From CAVRXZ01 sp963773035 (GTDB lineage Bacteria > Acidobacteriota > Vicinamibacteria > Vicinamibacterales > CAVVIG01): 64,000 nt of DNA. The stretch lies in NCBI GenBank assembly GCA_963773035.1, contig CAVYZX010000017.1:248001-312000 (forward strand), read 5' to 3'. Below, piece by piece: positions 25,322 through 33,739 of the stretch (position 1 is the stretch's first letter; the number at the start of each line of letters is the position of its first letter). The position numbers and the translations under genes are program-made. The notes under the pieces were generated by a model that searched no databases, was not told the DNA's origin, and saw only the letters and a list, made by a program, of their open reading frames with translations.

Positions 25322-25948
25322 TCACGTTTCCCAGTCGCCGAGCAGATCCTCGATGGCGTCCCCGACCTCGCTGGTCTTCCCGTCGAAAAGGTGGTCGGCC
25401 GCATCGATGACGACCAGCTCCTTCGGCTCCTCGCAGTGCGCGTAGAACTCCTGCATCTCCTTCAAAGGACAAAGCTCGTCGCGTTCGCCTTGAATGAAGA
25501 ACTTGGCCTTCACGCTGCGTCGAACCGCCTCCATGTCGTAGCGAGCGATTGGCGGAGCGATACCGATCATCGTGGACACGCGCGAATTCTGCACGGCAAC
25601 GGTCAGAGCTATCCATGCGCCGAATGAAAAGCCACCCGCCCATAACCGGACGCCCTGATATTGCTGTTGCATGAAATCGAGGCTGGCGCGGAAATCGTCG
25701 GATTCCCCAACGCCCTCATCAAATGCGCCAGCACTGGAACCAACGCCGCGAAAGTTGAAACGCAGAACCGCACATCCAATCCGCCCGAGTGCCTTTGCGG
25801 CCTGATAAACCACCTTCGAATGCATTGTGCCGCCATACTGCGGATGCGGATGGGCGAAAACGACAGCCGCACGAACGTCGACACCGGCTGCTGGTTCGTC
25901 GAGCAAGGCTTCCAGCCGTCCGACTGGTCCGAGGATTTCACGCAGCAT
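25322..25948 (-). CDS. Alpha/beta hydrolase (dienelactone-hydrolase-like, YghX/COG2945 type)
   Basis: Protein of 208 residues with the alpha/beta-hydrolase fold. The oxyanion segment FAHPHPQYGG is near residue 31, the nucleophile elbow is GFSFGAW (Ser near 107), and a D/H pair lies in GERDELCPL and DAADHLF. RFNFRGVGSSAG near residue 63 is the COG2945 pattern. The substrate is unknown; an esterase or thioesterase role in the lipid catabolism block is possible. The ATG overlaps the stop of the next upstream hydrolase gene by 11 bases, so the two hydrolases are co-translated. Confidence 0.86.
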   Translation of the reverse strand: MLREILGPVGRLEALLDEPAAGVDVRAAVVFAHPHPQYGGTMHSKVVYQAAKALGRIGCAVLRFNFRGVGSSAGAFDEGVGESDDFRASLDFMQQQYQGVRLWAGGFSFGAWIALTVAVQNSRVSTMIGIAPPIARYDMEAVRRSVKAKFFIQGERDELCPLKEMQEFYAHCEEPKELVVIDAADHLFDGKTSEVGDAIEDLLGDWET

Positions 25949-26735
25949 CGTTTTCCCTCGCGCGCGCCAGAAAATCGCTCACCAGATCGGCAAACGCGTC
26001 GGGCTTGGTCACCGATCCGAGGTGTCCCGTTGCGCTGAGGACGCGATGCTGCGCATCCCTGATGAGTTCGAGATACTTCAGCGTGCTGTCGACGCGAACG
26101 ACGCGATCGAGCGCTCGCTCACCAGTGATGATCAACGTTGGCGCGGTGACCTTCATGCAATCGTCGAGCACGCTGGTCCTTGAAAGAAGGGTCGCCCGGG
26201 CCGCCATTCGCTTGGCGGACACAGGAGCACGTGCGAAGGTTCCGAGCATCCACGTCGAAAAACGCCAACGGTCGCTACGGTGCGGGAAGGACGCCAGCAG
26301 TTCGGTGCGAACTCGGAATGGTGTCTCGGCAAAGAAGAGAGGACCGAATAGGCCAGGAAGTCGAACGTACACTTCGTGACGCCGGCGTAGATGCATATCT
26401 GGACCGGGTGTCGATGCGAGAACGAGAGCTCTAACCCGATGCCGATACGCCGCCGCGAAGTGAACCGCCACGAGCCCACCGAATGACACCCCGCAGACCG
26501 TTGCCCGATCGATGCCCGAGCGGTCCAGGATCGTGGCAATCTGCCGGGTGTCGTTGTCGAGTCCGGCCGCCACGCTCAGGTCACCCTCGGCCCCTCGCTC
26601 GCCGGACAGAGGGAGGCTCAGCACGCGAAACCGTTTTGCCAGCGCATCGATACAAGGGCGCTGGTACTCCCACCGTCCCTGAATCCCAGGGACGAGGACG
26701 AGTGGAGGCCCGGTGCCGACGTCGATGTATGACAT
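25938..26735 (-). CDS. Alpha/beta hydrolase
   Basis: Protein of 265 residues with a canonical alpha/beta-hydrolase fold: LVLVPGIQGRWEYQ (oxyanion loop), the nucleophile elbow GVSFGGLVA (Ser near residue 94), acid segment GERALDRVV and the catalytic His in ATGHLGS. It resembles small-molecule esterases and thioesterases; no specific family is recognisable. I use ATG; three codons upstream there is a GTG giving the longest frame. It sits directly downstream of the FadN-like gene, with a 45-base gap containing a short CTAACGA/CTAACGC tandem. Confidence 0.86.
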   Translation of the reverse strand: MSYIDVGTGPPLVLVPGIQGRWEYQRPCIDALAKRFRVLSLPLSGERGAEGDLSVAAGLDNDTRQIATILDRSGIDRATVCGVSFGGLVAVHFAAAYRHRVRALVLASTPGPDMHLRRRHEVYVRLPGLFGPLFFAETPFRVRTELLASFPHRSDRWRFSTWMLGTFARAPVSAKRMAARATLLSRTSVLDDCMKVTAPTLIITGERALDRVVRVDSTLKYLELIRDAQHRVLSATGHLGSVTKPDAFADLVSDFLARARENDAA

Positions 26736-26780
26736 GTTTTCCACAAACGGCTAACGACTAACGCCAACTATTCAGGTCGG

Positions 26781-29084
26781 CTAATTCCGCAGCGGCTTTC
26801 CTGTTTTCAGCGTGTGCTGTATGCGCTCGAGCGTTTTCCGCTCACCACAGAGTTTCAAGAACGCTTCACGCTCGAGGTCCAACAGGTATTGTTCGGTGAC
26901 CGCAGTCTGATGGGGCAGAGCTCCTCCAGCGAGAATCCCGGCGAGAACACGCCCAATGAGCGCGTCGTGATCGCTGATCCGCCCCGCTCGCCATGCCAGA
27001 TGGACACCAAGCTTCAGGGCGGCGAGAACTCCATCGCCGCCGACCGCGATCGCCTGGCGGACCGCTGGCTTGCTATACCCCTCCCGCACGCGCTCGAGCG
27101 CGAGCGCCTTTCCGTCCGCCATCAACCGCTCACGATTCATCGTCGAGCAATCGACCGGTCTGAGGTAACGCAGCCTGCGAGCGTCCTCGGCACTCGTCGA
27201 GACCTTGGCGAACCCAATGGTTTCGAAGACACCCTGAACGGCCGGCAGCAGGTCGGTCGAAGGGGAAGCTAATCCTTCCACGGCTCGAGCCAGCATTTCC
27301 TTCGTCCCACCCCCCGCCGGAATGAGACCGACGCCGGCTTCGACGAGGCCGATGTAGCTTTCGGCGGCAGCCTGTATTCGATCGGCGTGAAGAGCGATCT
27401 CGCAGCCGCCGCCAAGGGTAAGACCGGCCGGACATGACACGACTGGAACGTCTGCATATCGCAGCCCCGAAGTCGCTGCTTGAAAGGTCCGAACCATCAA
27501 ATCGATCTCGTCCCAATTCCCTTCTTGAGCCTCGATCAACAACAGCATGAGATTCGCGCCGGCCGAAAAATTCGGCGCGTCGTTGCCGATGATCAGAGCC
27601 CGAAAATTGACAGCGGCCTCTCTGACACCCGCCTGCATCATGGCAATGGCGTCAGCACCGATCGCATTCATTTTCGAATGAAATTCCAGGGCGAGCACGC
27701 CGTCGCCCAGATCAACCAGGCTGGCGCCAGGATTACGCCGGACGATCCGCTGTCGATCCTTGGCAGATCTCAGAATCTGCAGATTGGGACCAGCAGGCGG
27801 AACCTTCCCGTCACGAAAGCGATTGTGGCCAGCACGCAAGGCATTGCCAACGAGCGGCGGCAGCGGTTCGGCGGCATTGACGCTGTCGACGAGTTCGCGG
27901 ATACCGATCGCATCCATCGACTCGAACGGTCCCAACTCCCAGCCAAAACCCCACTGCATCGCGCGATCGACGTCGTCTATGGAATTGGCGATCGACGGAG
28001 CGACACGCGCCGTGTAGAGCAACGTCGGCCCAAGCGTCTGGCGGAGGAACGAACCGACCTTGTCCTGACCAAGAAAAAGCGTTTTGAGGCGCATGCCAAC
28101 GTCATCGATGGAACGAGCCGCATCGAGGGCCGGCAGCATCACAGTGCGCTTCGACCGATAGGCCAACGTAGTGGGCTCGAGAGTCAGAATCTCCGTCTCG
28201 CTTCCACTGCTTCCCGCGCGGCCGCGCTTGTAGAACCCCTGGCCCGCCTTCTCACCAATCCACCCACGGTCGATGAGAGCGTCGACGAGTGGCGGCAACC
28301 GAAAAACGGCGCGCGCGTCATCATCGGGCAGGCTCGCCGCGAGATTCCGTGCCACGTGACCGAGCACATCGATGCCGGCGATGTCGGCAGTCCGAAACGT
28401 TGCGCTCTTCGGTCTGCCGATAGCAGGCCCGGTCATGGCATCGATCTCTTCGATGGTGTAGTTGCCCGATTCGAGCGCACGAAGGACCTGGATCATGCCG
28501 AACAGACCGATATGATTCGCAATGAAGTTGGGCGTGTCCTTGGCGACAACGACGCCCTTGCCGAGACGACCATCCGCAAAGCCCGACACGCGCTCGACCA
28601 CGGCTGGGTCCGTGTCGGCGGTCGGAATGATTTCCAGGAGGCGCAAGTAGCGCGGCGGATTGAAGAAATGAGTGCCGAGCCAATGACGACAGAAGTCGTC
28701 GCTTCGTCCTTTCGCCAAGACCGAGATCGGTATACCCGATGTGTTCGACGTGATGATGGTCCCGGGGCGTCTGACGGCGTCAACCTTGGCGAGCAGCGAT
28801 TGCTTGACGTCGATCTGCTCGATCACCGCCTCGATAATCCAGTCGACATCGCCGACTCGCGCAAGGTCGCCGTCGAATCCGCCTGTCTTGATCCAGCCGG
28901 CCACATCTACGGAGAAGAAAGGGTCCGGTTTCAGCTGGCGGGCTCGTTTCAGCCCCTCGCTGGCGATCTGGTTGGTCAGGTCGAGCAGCAGCACAGAGAC
29001 GCCAGCATTCGCAAAATGCGCCGCGATCTGCGCGCCCATCGTGCCGGCGCCCAGGATCGCCACGGACTGAATCGGCGTTGTCAT
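26781..29084 (-). CDS. 3-Hydroxyacyl-CoA dehydrogenase / enoyl-CoA hydratase fusion, FadN-like
   Basis: Bifunctional beta-oxidation enzyme of 767 residues. The dehydrogenase half comes first: NAD motif AILGAGTMGAQIA at 8-20, then SNTSGIPIS and HFFNPPRYLRLLEI, and the C-terminal dehydrogenase domain to about residue 400. The enoyl-CoA hydratase/crotonase domain follows (about 450-690, with SAGANLMLLL and LGGGCEIALHADR forming the oxyanion pocket and active site). This order is that of Bacillus FadN, not of E. coli FadB, where the hydratase comes first. It would work with the thiolase and acyl-CoA dehydrogenase encoded downstream on the same strand. I use the ATG; a TTG 18 bases upstream starts the longest frame. 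Confidence 0.93.
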   Translation of the reverse strand: MTTPIQSVAILGAGTMGAQIAAHFANAGVSVLLLDLTNQIASEGLKRARQLKPDPFFSVDVAGWIKTGGFDGDLARVGDVDWIIEAVIEQIDVKQSLLAKVDAVRRPGTIITSNTSGIPISVLAKGRSDDFCRHWLGTHFFNPPRYLRLLEIIPTADTDPAVVERVSGFADGRLGKGVVVAKDTPNFIANHIGLFGMIQVLRALESGNYTIEEIDAMTGPAIGRPKSATFRTADIAGIDVLGHVARNLAASLPDDDARAVFRLPPLVDALIDRGWIGEKAGQGFYKRGRAGSSGSETEILTLEPTTLAYRSKRTVMLPALDAARSIDDVGMRLKTLFLGQDKVGSFLRQTLGPTLLYTARVAPSIANSIDDVDRAMQWGFGWELGPFESMDAIGIRELVDSVNAAEPLPPLVGNALRAGHNRFRDGKVPPAGPNLQILRSAKDRQRIVRRNPGASLVDLGDGVLALEFHSKMNAIGADAIAMMQAGVREAAVNFRALIIGNDAPNFSAGANLMLLLIEAQEGNWDEIDLMVRTFQAATSGLRYADVPVVSCPAGLTLGGGCEIALHADRIQAAAESYIGLVEAGVGLIPAGGGTKEMLARAVEGLASPSTDLLPAVQGVFETIGFAKVSTSAEDARRLRYLRPVDCSTMNRERLMADGKALALERVREGYSKPAVRQAIAVGGDGVLAALKLGVHLAWRAGRISDHDALIGRVLAGILAGGALPHQTAVTEQYLLDLEREAFLKLCGERKTLERIQHTLKTGKPLRN

Positions 29085-29136
29085 CGATTCAGGATATCGC
29101 AACCGTCTGGAGAAATCCGACCGGGGCTGGGCCCCG

Positions 29137-30189
29137 TCACTTCGTCAGGGGAGGGAACTCGTACAATCCGGGCGTGACGAGCACCCGGCCTTTCTGAGTA
29201 AAGAAGATGCTGGTCGGTGCCATGATGCCGCTTCCGCGGAATTGCAGAGCGCGAATCTTGTCGCCGTCGGGGTCGAATAGATAGGCGTACGGGAGTACGA
29301 AGCTCACGAGCAACCGACCCTGGGCATCGACCGCCGCCGTTCGAATCGTGGGCGACACCAGAGGCAGCTCCCCTTCCGAAGTCTGCCGCCGTGGCCACAC
29401 CGTCGGCAGCTTCGACACGAAGTCGTCGATTTCTCTGCTCTGTATCCGTCGCTCGTACAATAGCTGGCCCTTGTGATCGTACTTGCGGAACATCGGCTCA
29501 CCGGTTTGGAAGACAAAAAAGAAACCGCCGGTTGGATCGATCAAGGGCACGCCGGTGTTGAGTGCGACGTGCAGTTCCGGGTCGTCCTCGTGTCCGGTTC
29601 GACGCAATGTGCCAATGAGACGATTCACGCCGCCCGCCAGCGTGTATTCGGTGATCAGAGCGCTGGTGTCCGGCTGGGAGATCAGAATCGACGTGCCGGT
29701 GTACTGCATCGAGCCGATGCCGCCGACCACCAGGTTGTCCAGGACCACACGGGGCTTCAGCCGGCCGCTCAGCAGGAAGCCTCCGATGCGAAAGCCGGCG
29801 GGACTGAAAATCTGAATCCGCTCACGGTTGTTGGGCGCGTCAGCGACCACGAATGTACCGTCGGGCGCGACCGAAAATGCGGTCGGGTCGATGATCCGGC
29901 CCGGCTCAAAGCCGATTTCGACGATCTGCCAGGCGCTCGTCTGTTGTGCATCGATACCAAAAACCGTGTGACTCCGGCGATCGAAGACGAAGTATTGTCC
30001 CGAGGCGGACTGCTGAAAGCCGCTCGGGCTTCTGAAGCGACCAGCAATATCGAGCGGAACCGCACCTATCGATCGGACGATGTCTGGCGCCAGAGCCGGT
30101 AACGGCGTCGAGAGCCAGAGGCTGGCAAGAAGAGAGCCGCAAAGCGCACGGGCGATGGCTGAGGTGGGTGTGGCCGCCACATCAATCAA
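29137..30189 (-). CDS. Secreted beta-propeller (NHL/6-bladed) protein
   Basis: Protein of 350 residues with an N-terminal hydrophobic segment (about 13-33) ending in small residues, which suggests export. The body contains repeating blades such as GQYFVFDRRSHTVFGIDA, DGTFVVADAPNNRERIQIFSPAG and GKLL/GRLLVSF-type strands, the pattern of NHL or six-bladed beta-propellers. Such domains mostly mediate binding; no catalytic residues can be assigned. The frame starts at TTG; a GTG three codons in is an alternative. It lies between the E1 gene and the FadN-like gene, separated by 22 and 52 bases, but its role there is unclear. Confidence 0.75.
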   Translation of the reverse strand: MIDVAATPTSAIARALCGSLLASLWLSTPLPALAPDIVRSIGAVPLDIAGRFRSPSGFQQSASGQYFVFDRRSHTVFGIDAQQTSAWQIVEIGFEPGRIIDPTAFSVAPDGTFVVADAPNNRERIQIFSPAGFRIGGFLLSGRLKPRVVLDNLVVGGIGSMQYTGTSILISQPDTSALITEYTLAGGVNRLIGTLRRTGHEDDPELHVALNTGVPLIDPTGGFFFVFQTGEPMFRKYDHKGQLLYERRIQSREIDDFVSKLPTVWPRRQTSEGELPLVSPTIRTAAVDAQGRLLVSFVLPYAYLFDPDGDKIRALQFRGSGIMAPTSIFFTQKGRVLVTPGLYEFPPLTK

Positions 30190-30211
30190 CTACCGAATCA
30201 CGGATATCCGG

Positions 30212-32365
30212 TCAATAGTTGGCCGTTTCGCGGATGGCTGTCAGGACGTCGCCTGTTTGAGGCAGGATCACGTCCTCCAGATCGGGAGCATACGCAACGG
30301 GCGCGTCCAGAGCACCAACTCGCCTGACGGGAGCATCGAGATACTCGAAGAGCTCTCCAGCCACCCGCGCGGCGATCTCCGCGCCAAAGCCACACGTCAA
30401 TTGATCCTCGTGAGCGACGACCACGCGATTGATGCGCTGCACGTGCGCGGCGATGCTGGTCCAATCGTACGGGGCAATCGTGCGCAGATCGAGAATCGCG
30501 ACGCTGATTCCTTCTTGTTCTGCCTGATGTGCGGCCACAATCGATCGTTGCACCAGCGCGCCCCAGGTCACGAGCAGCACATCGGTTCCATCCTGGCGCA
30601 GGCTCGCCTTCCCGAACGGAATCATGAAGTTCTTACCAGGATAGGCTGCCTTGTTGTACGGCTGGCGGTAGAGGTGCTTGTGTTCCAGGAACAACACAGG
30701 ATCGTCGCAGCGAATCGCCGTCCGAAGAAGGCCAGCCGCATCCAGGGCCGTTGATGGGAACGCGATACGAATGCCCGGGCAGTGCGCAAAGATGCTCTCG
30801 CCGGACTGACTATGGTACGGTCCGCCGCCCCTCAGATAACCGCCGATGGGAGTCCGGATCACCATCGGACATGAAAAGTTGTTACCCGATCGATAGCGCA
30901 TCATCGACATCTCGTCGCGCAACTGCATCATTGCGGGCCAGATGTAATCGAAGAACTGAATCTCGACGACAGGTTTCAGTCCGCGCAGCGCCATCCCGAC
31001 GGCTCGCCCGACGATGTTGGCTTCGGCAAGCTGGGAATTGAACACACGATCGTCGCCATACAGGCGCTGGAGGCCGTGCGTCACCTTGAACACGCCCCCT
31101 TTGCCGGGCACCAGCGGCAATGTTTCCCGTCTGCTGGCATCCGCGACGTCCTCGCCGAAGACCACGAGGCGCGGATTGGCTGCCATCTCGTCTTTCAGCG
31201 TGCGATTGATCGCCCCGACGACCGTATCAGGCTGCCCCTCTGGCTCCGCAGTGGTTTCGAACGCCGACGAGGCCGGATCCACATTGGGAGAATAGACCCA
31301 TAGCGCTGCCGACTCTTTTGTCGGTTTCGGTGCTTGAAGGGCCTCGAGCGCCGCGTCGTTCACTTCGCGATCGACGTCCTCCAGCATCGCGTCGAGTTCG
31401 CGATCCGTCGCCAGTCCGTTGCTTTTCAGAAACTCAGCGAACCGCACGAGAGGATCGCGTTTCGCTTCGGTTTCCCGTTCAGCGGGTGTCTTGTACAACC
31501 GCTCATCATCCGAATGGGAGTGTGAGTAAGGTCGGATGCAGCGTGCGTGAACGAACGCGGGGCCCTTACGAGCGCGCACGTACGCGGCGGCTTCACGCAT
31601 GGATCGGAGGCTCGCGAGGAAGTCGGTGCCATCGGTCGAATCGACGTAGAGACCGGGGAACGACCGTACCAGACGCGAGATGTCTCCGCCCGGCGTTTGG
31701 TACTCCACGGGCATGGAGATCGCGTAGCCGTTATCTTCCACCAGGAAGAGGACGGGCAGGCTCCGCAAGCACGTCGTGTTGAGCGCTTCCCAGAACTCTC
31801 CCTCGCTTGTGGCTCCGTCGCCTAGTGACGTAAATGCGATTTCATCGGCGTGGAAATGTGAAGCGCGGTCTTGAATGTCCGGGACGCGGCTGTAGATGAC
31901 GCTTGCGTCTCCGGCGCCGACGGCATGAAGCACCTGCGTGCCGGTGGGACTCGAACCCGACACGATATGCAGATCTCGGCGGGCCCAGTGCGAGGGCATC
32001 TGGCGCCCGGCGGAGCTGGGGTCCTTGCTGCTTCCCACAGCCGCCAGAAACATTTCGAGCGGCGTCATGCCGAGTTGGAGGCATAGCGCGCGGTCGCGAT
32101 AGTAAGGGAAAAACCAATCGTAGCCAGGTCTCAGAACGAGCCCGGCGGCCACGTTGATGGCCTCGTGACCGGCGCCGCTGATTTGAAAGTAGATCCGGCT
32201 TTGGTTCTTGAGCTGGACTTCTTTATCGTCGAGTCTGCGCGACAACAGCATGCACCGGTGCACGCCGAGCAACGCCTCTCGGTTCAATCCTTCGAAGAGC
32301 GCACCGTCCGAAGTGCTGGACGCCGTGCGCGCGGCTTCGCGGCCGTTGACGACGGACGCCTTCAT
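30212..32365 (-). CDS. 2-Oxo-acid dehydrogenase E1, fused alpha and beta subunits (branched-chain type)
   Basis: Thiamine-diphosphate enzyme of 717 residues, equivalent to the alpha and beta chains of 2-oxoisovalerate (or pyruvate/acetoin) dehydrogenase E1 in one chain. The alpha half holds the ThDP motif GDGATSEGEFWEALN through EDNGYAIS (about 185-220) and SHSHSDDERLYKT. The beta half begins near residue 385 with GAINRTLKDEM and has VFGEDVADASRRE and GGPYHSQSGE. Decarboxylation of branched-chain 2-oxo acids fits the lipid catabolism setting, but no E2 or E3 gene is in the window. A TATAAT hexamer 8 bases upstream of the ATG suggests a leaderless start. Confidence 0.93.
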   Translation of the reverse strand: MKASVVNGREAARTASSTSDGALFEGLNREALLGVHRCMLLSRRLDDKEVQLKNQSRIYFQISGAGHEAINVAAGLVLRPGYDWFFPYYRDRALCLQLGMTPLEMFLAAVGSSKDPSSAGRQMPSHWARRDLHIVSGSSPTGTQVLHAVGAGDASVIYSRVPDIQDRASHFHADEIAFTSLGDGATSEGEFWEALNTTCLRSLPVLFLVEDNGYAISMPVEYQTPGGDISRLVRSFPGLYVDSTDGTDFLASLRSMREAAAYVRARKGPAFVHARCIRPYSHSHSDDERLYKTPAERETEAKRDPLVRFAEFLKSNGLATDRELDAMLEDVDREVNDAALEALQAPKPTKESAALWVYSPNVDPASSAFETTAEPEGQPDTVVGAINRTLKDEMAANPRLVVFGEDVADASRRETLPLVPGKGGVFKVTHGLQRLYGDDRVFNSQLAEANIVGRAVGMALRGLKPVVEIQFFDYIWPAMMQLRDEMSMMRYRSGNNFSCPMVIRTPIGGYLRGGGPYHSQSGESIFAHCPGIRIAFPSTALDAAGLLRTAIRCDDPVLFLEHKHLYRQPYNKAAYPGKNFMIPFGKASLRQDGTDVLLVTWGALVQRSIVAAHQAEQEGISVAILDLRTIAPYDWTSIAAHVQRINRVVVAHEDQLTCGFGAEIAARVAGELFEYLDAPVRRVGALDAPVAYAPDLEDVILPQTGDVLTAIRETANY

Positions 32366-32373
32366 CCGCGGAA

Positions 32374-32379
32374 ATTATA
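32374..32379 (-). promoter_or_regulatory. -10 hexamer TATAAT close to the E1 start
   Basis: On the minus strand a perfect TATAAT ends 8 bases before the ATG of the E1 gene, so the transcription start would fall at the start codon. The divergent cupin gene has TATATT at 32397-32402, 10 bases before its ATG, so the 47-base gap would hold two back-to-back promoters. Confidence 0.5.
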
Positions 32380-32412
32380 GCATTCACCCCGGATGATATA
32401 TTCTCCTGCATC

Positions 32413-32793
32413 ATGAGCAGTGAAGCGGTCCGGCTCCATCGTTGGGACGAAATTGCACTCGAGAAAGTCACGGAGATGGTGTCTCGGAAGATCGTGATCG
32501 GCGAGCGCGAGATGATGGCTCAGGTCTATTTGAAACGCGGCTGCCTGGTGCCGATGCATTCGCATGACAGCGAGCAGATGACGTACATCCTTCAGGGCGC
32601 ACTCAAGTTTCTCGTGGGTGGCGAAGAAATCACTGTACGGGAAGGCGAAGTTCTGCACATTCCGTCATCGGTCGAGCATCAAGCGGAGGCGCTCGAAGAT
32701 ACCTTCGAGCTCGACGTCTTCAGTCCGATTCGCAAGGACTGGTTGGGTTCAACCGAAGAAGTGTGGCCTCTACCGCCCGCCGGCCCTCGCTGA
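32413..32793 (+). CDS. Cupin-domain protein
   Basis: Small single-cupin protein of 126 residues. The two cupin motifs are visible: VPMHSHDSEQMTYILQG (metal-binding His pair, then Glu and Gln) and GEVLHIPSSVEHQAEALE. The beta-barrel fold is clear, but no catalytic specificity can be read; small cupins of this type are isomerases, dioxygenases or sensors. The ATG is only 10 bases after a TATATT, so the mRNA leader is short. It is divergent from the E1 gene and convergent with the rhomboid gene. Confidence 0.87.
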   Translation: MSSEAVRLHRWDEIALEKVTEMVSRKIVIGEREMMAQVYLKRGCLVPMHSHDSEQMTYILQGALKFLVGGEEITVREGEVLHIPSSVEHQAEALEDTFELDVFSPIRKDWLGSTEEVWPLPPAGPR

Positions 32794-32863
32794 GTGCCCC
32801 TCGGCTGTCGCCGGGACGCCCAGATCTTGAAGATGCCGAGGTCGCCTAAATTGTCAATTGCTT

Positions 32864-33616
32864 TCAGTGTACGTGCCGGTCCCAATCCTTTTCGCGCCCG
32901 CCCGAGTAGACATCGAACTTCTTGCGAACGCGGTTGATCTTCCACTTCAGGTACCGGTACCTCAGTTCGGCGAGCGGGTTGACGCGAAGTCCCTTCAGGT
33001 AGAGGTAGCCCACGACGAGGCCACCGAGGTGCGTGGCGTTGGCGATGCCCCCGGCTTGCGAGAGCGACGCGTAGAACGCGATCGCGCCCATGATCAGCAC
33101 GAAGATCTTTGCCGGAATCGGGAAGACGAACCACATGTAGATCGGTCGATCCGGAAAGTACAGCGCGTATGCGAGTAGCAGGCCGTAAATGGCCCCGGAA
33201 GCACCGATGATTACCGATCCGTACAGCTGTTGGGCGAATCCGAACGGCAGGAGAGAAAACAGAACCGTCAGGAGTCCTGCTCCGGCGCCGGTGACGAAAT
33301 AGAATTTCAGGAAGAACCGCGTGCCCCAGATGCGCTCGAGGTCCGCTCCGAACATCCAGAGCGCGAGCATGTTGAACAGGATATGGAACAACCCGCCGTG
33401 GAGGAACATGTAGGTGGCGAGCTGCCAGAACCAGAACTGTTCGACAACCCGCAGCGGTCGCAGGCCTAAGAATCCTATAAAGAACTCCGCCACCGACGGG
33501 ATGATGGTGGCAAAAAACAGCGCGACGTTGATCCCAATCAACAGTTTGAGAGCTGTTGAAATCGGTCCTGGTCCGAACGAGAACGAAGAGGCGTAAGGAG
33601 AGTGATAGCGAGGCAT
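32864..33616 (-). CDS. Rhomboid-family intramembrane serine protease
   Basis: Polytopic inner-membrane protein of 250 residues. Catalytic Ser lies in GASGAIYG (about residue 140) and catalytic His in ATHLGGLVVG (about 195). The rhomboid HxxxN motif is present as HILFNMLALW near residue 78, and six hydrophobic segments are apparent. A cytoplasmic basic tail of about 40 residues follows the last segment. Rhomboids cleave membrane-spanning helices; the client here is unknown. The ATG is used. The upstream region has a TATAGT hexamer and a 15-base dyad in the spacer. It is alone on its transcript, convergent with the cupin gene. Confidence 0.93.
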   Translation of the reverse strand: MPRYHSPYASSFSFGPGPISTALKLLIGINVALFFATIIPSVAEFFIGFLGLRPLRVVEQFWFWQLATYMFLHGGLFHILFNMLALWMFGADLERIWGTRFFLKFYFVTGAGAGLLTVLFSLLPFGFAQQLYGSVIIGASGAIYGLLLAYALYFPDRPIYMWFVFPIPAKIFVLIMGAIAFYASLSQAGGIANATHLGGLVVGYLYLKGLRVNPLAELRYRYLKWKINRVRKKFDVYSGGREKDWDRHVH

Positions 33617-33643
33617 CGCGCGAAATTGGGATCGTACTATATC

Positions 33644-33658
33644 GACACTGTCAGTGTC
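33644..33658. promoter_or_regulatory. 15-base dyad in the rhomboid promoter spacer
   Basis: GACACTGTCAGTGTC is a perfect inverted repeat of 6 bases around a 3-base centre. It lies just upstream of a minus-strand TATAGT (33636-33641) that serves the rhomboid gene, so it would fall between -10 and -35 and could be a repressor or MerR-type activator site. The regulator is not known. Confidence 0.4.
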
Positions 33659-33721
33659 CTACTGAGACGCAACTTTCGTTCAGCGAGTTTCGACGATTCA
33701 CATGCGACCCGCGGTGGAGGG

Positions 33722-33737
33722 CCGGCCGTAAGGCCGG
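33722..33737. terminator. Short hairpin after murJ
   Basis: CCGGCC and GGCCGG form a 6-base stem with a GTAA loop 2 bases beyond the murJ stop codon (minus strand). No T-run follows. It may terminate murJ transcription before the rhomboid promoter; the call is weak. Confidence 0.35.
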
Positions 33738-33739
33738 GC

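Noticed and set aside
27480..29177. 565-residue frame opposite the FadN-like gene
   Set aside because: Antisense shadow of a GC-rich gene: no family motif, whereas the minus strand has the complete HAD and hydratase motifs.
31943..31958. Sequence like a tRNA T-arm (GGTTCGAGTCCCACC on the minus strand)
   Set aside because: It encodes Gly-Ser-Ser-Pro-Thr inside the conserved E1 alpha region, and no acceptor, D or anticodon arm can be folded around it.
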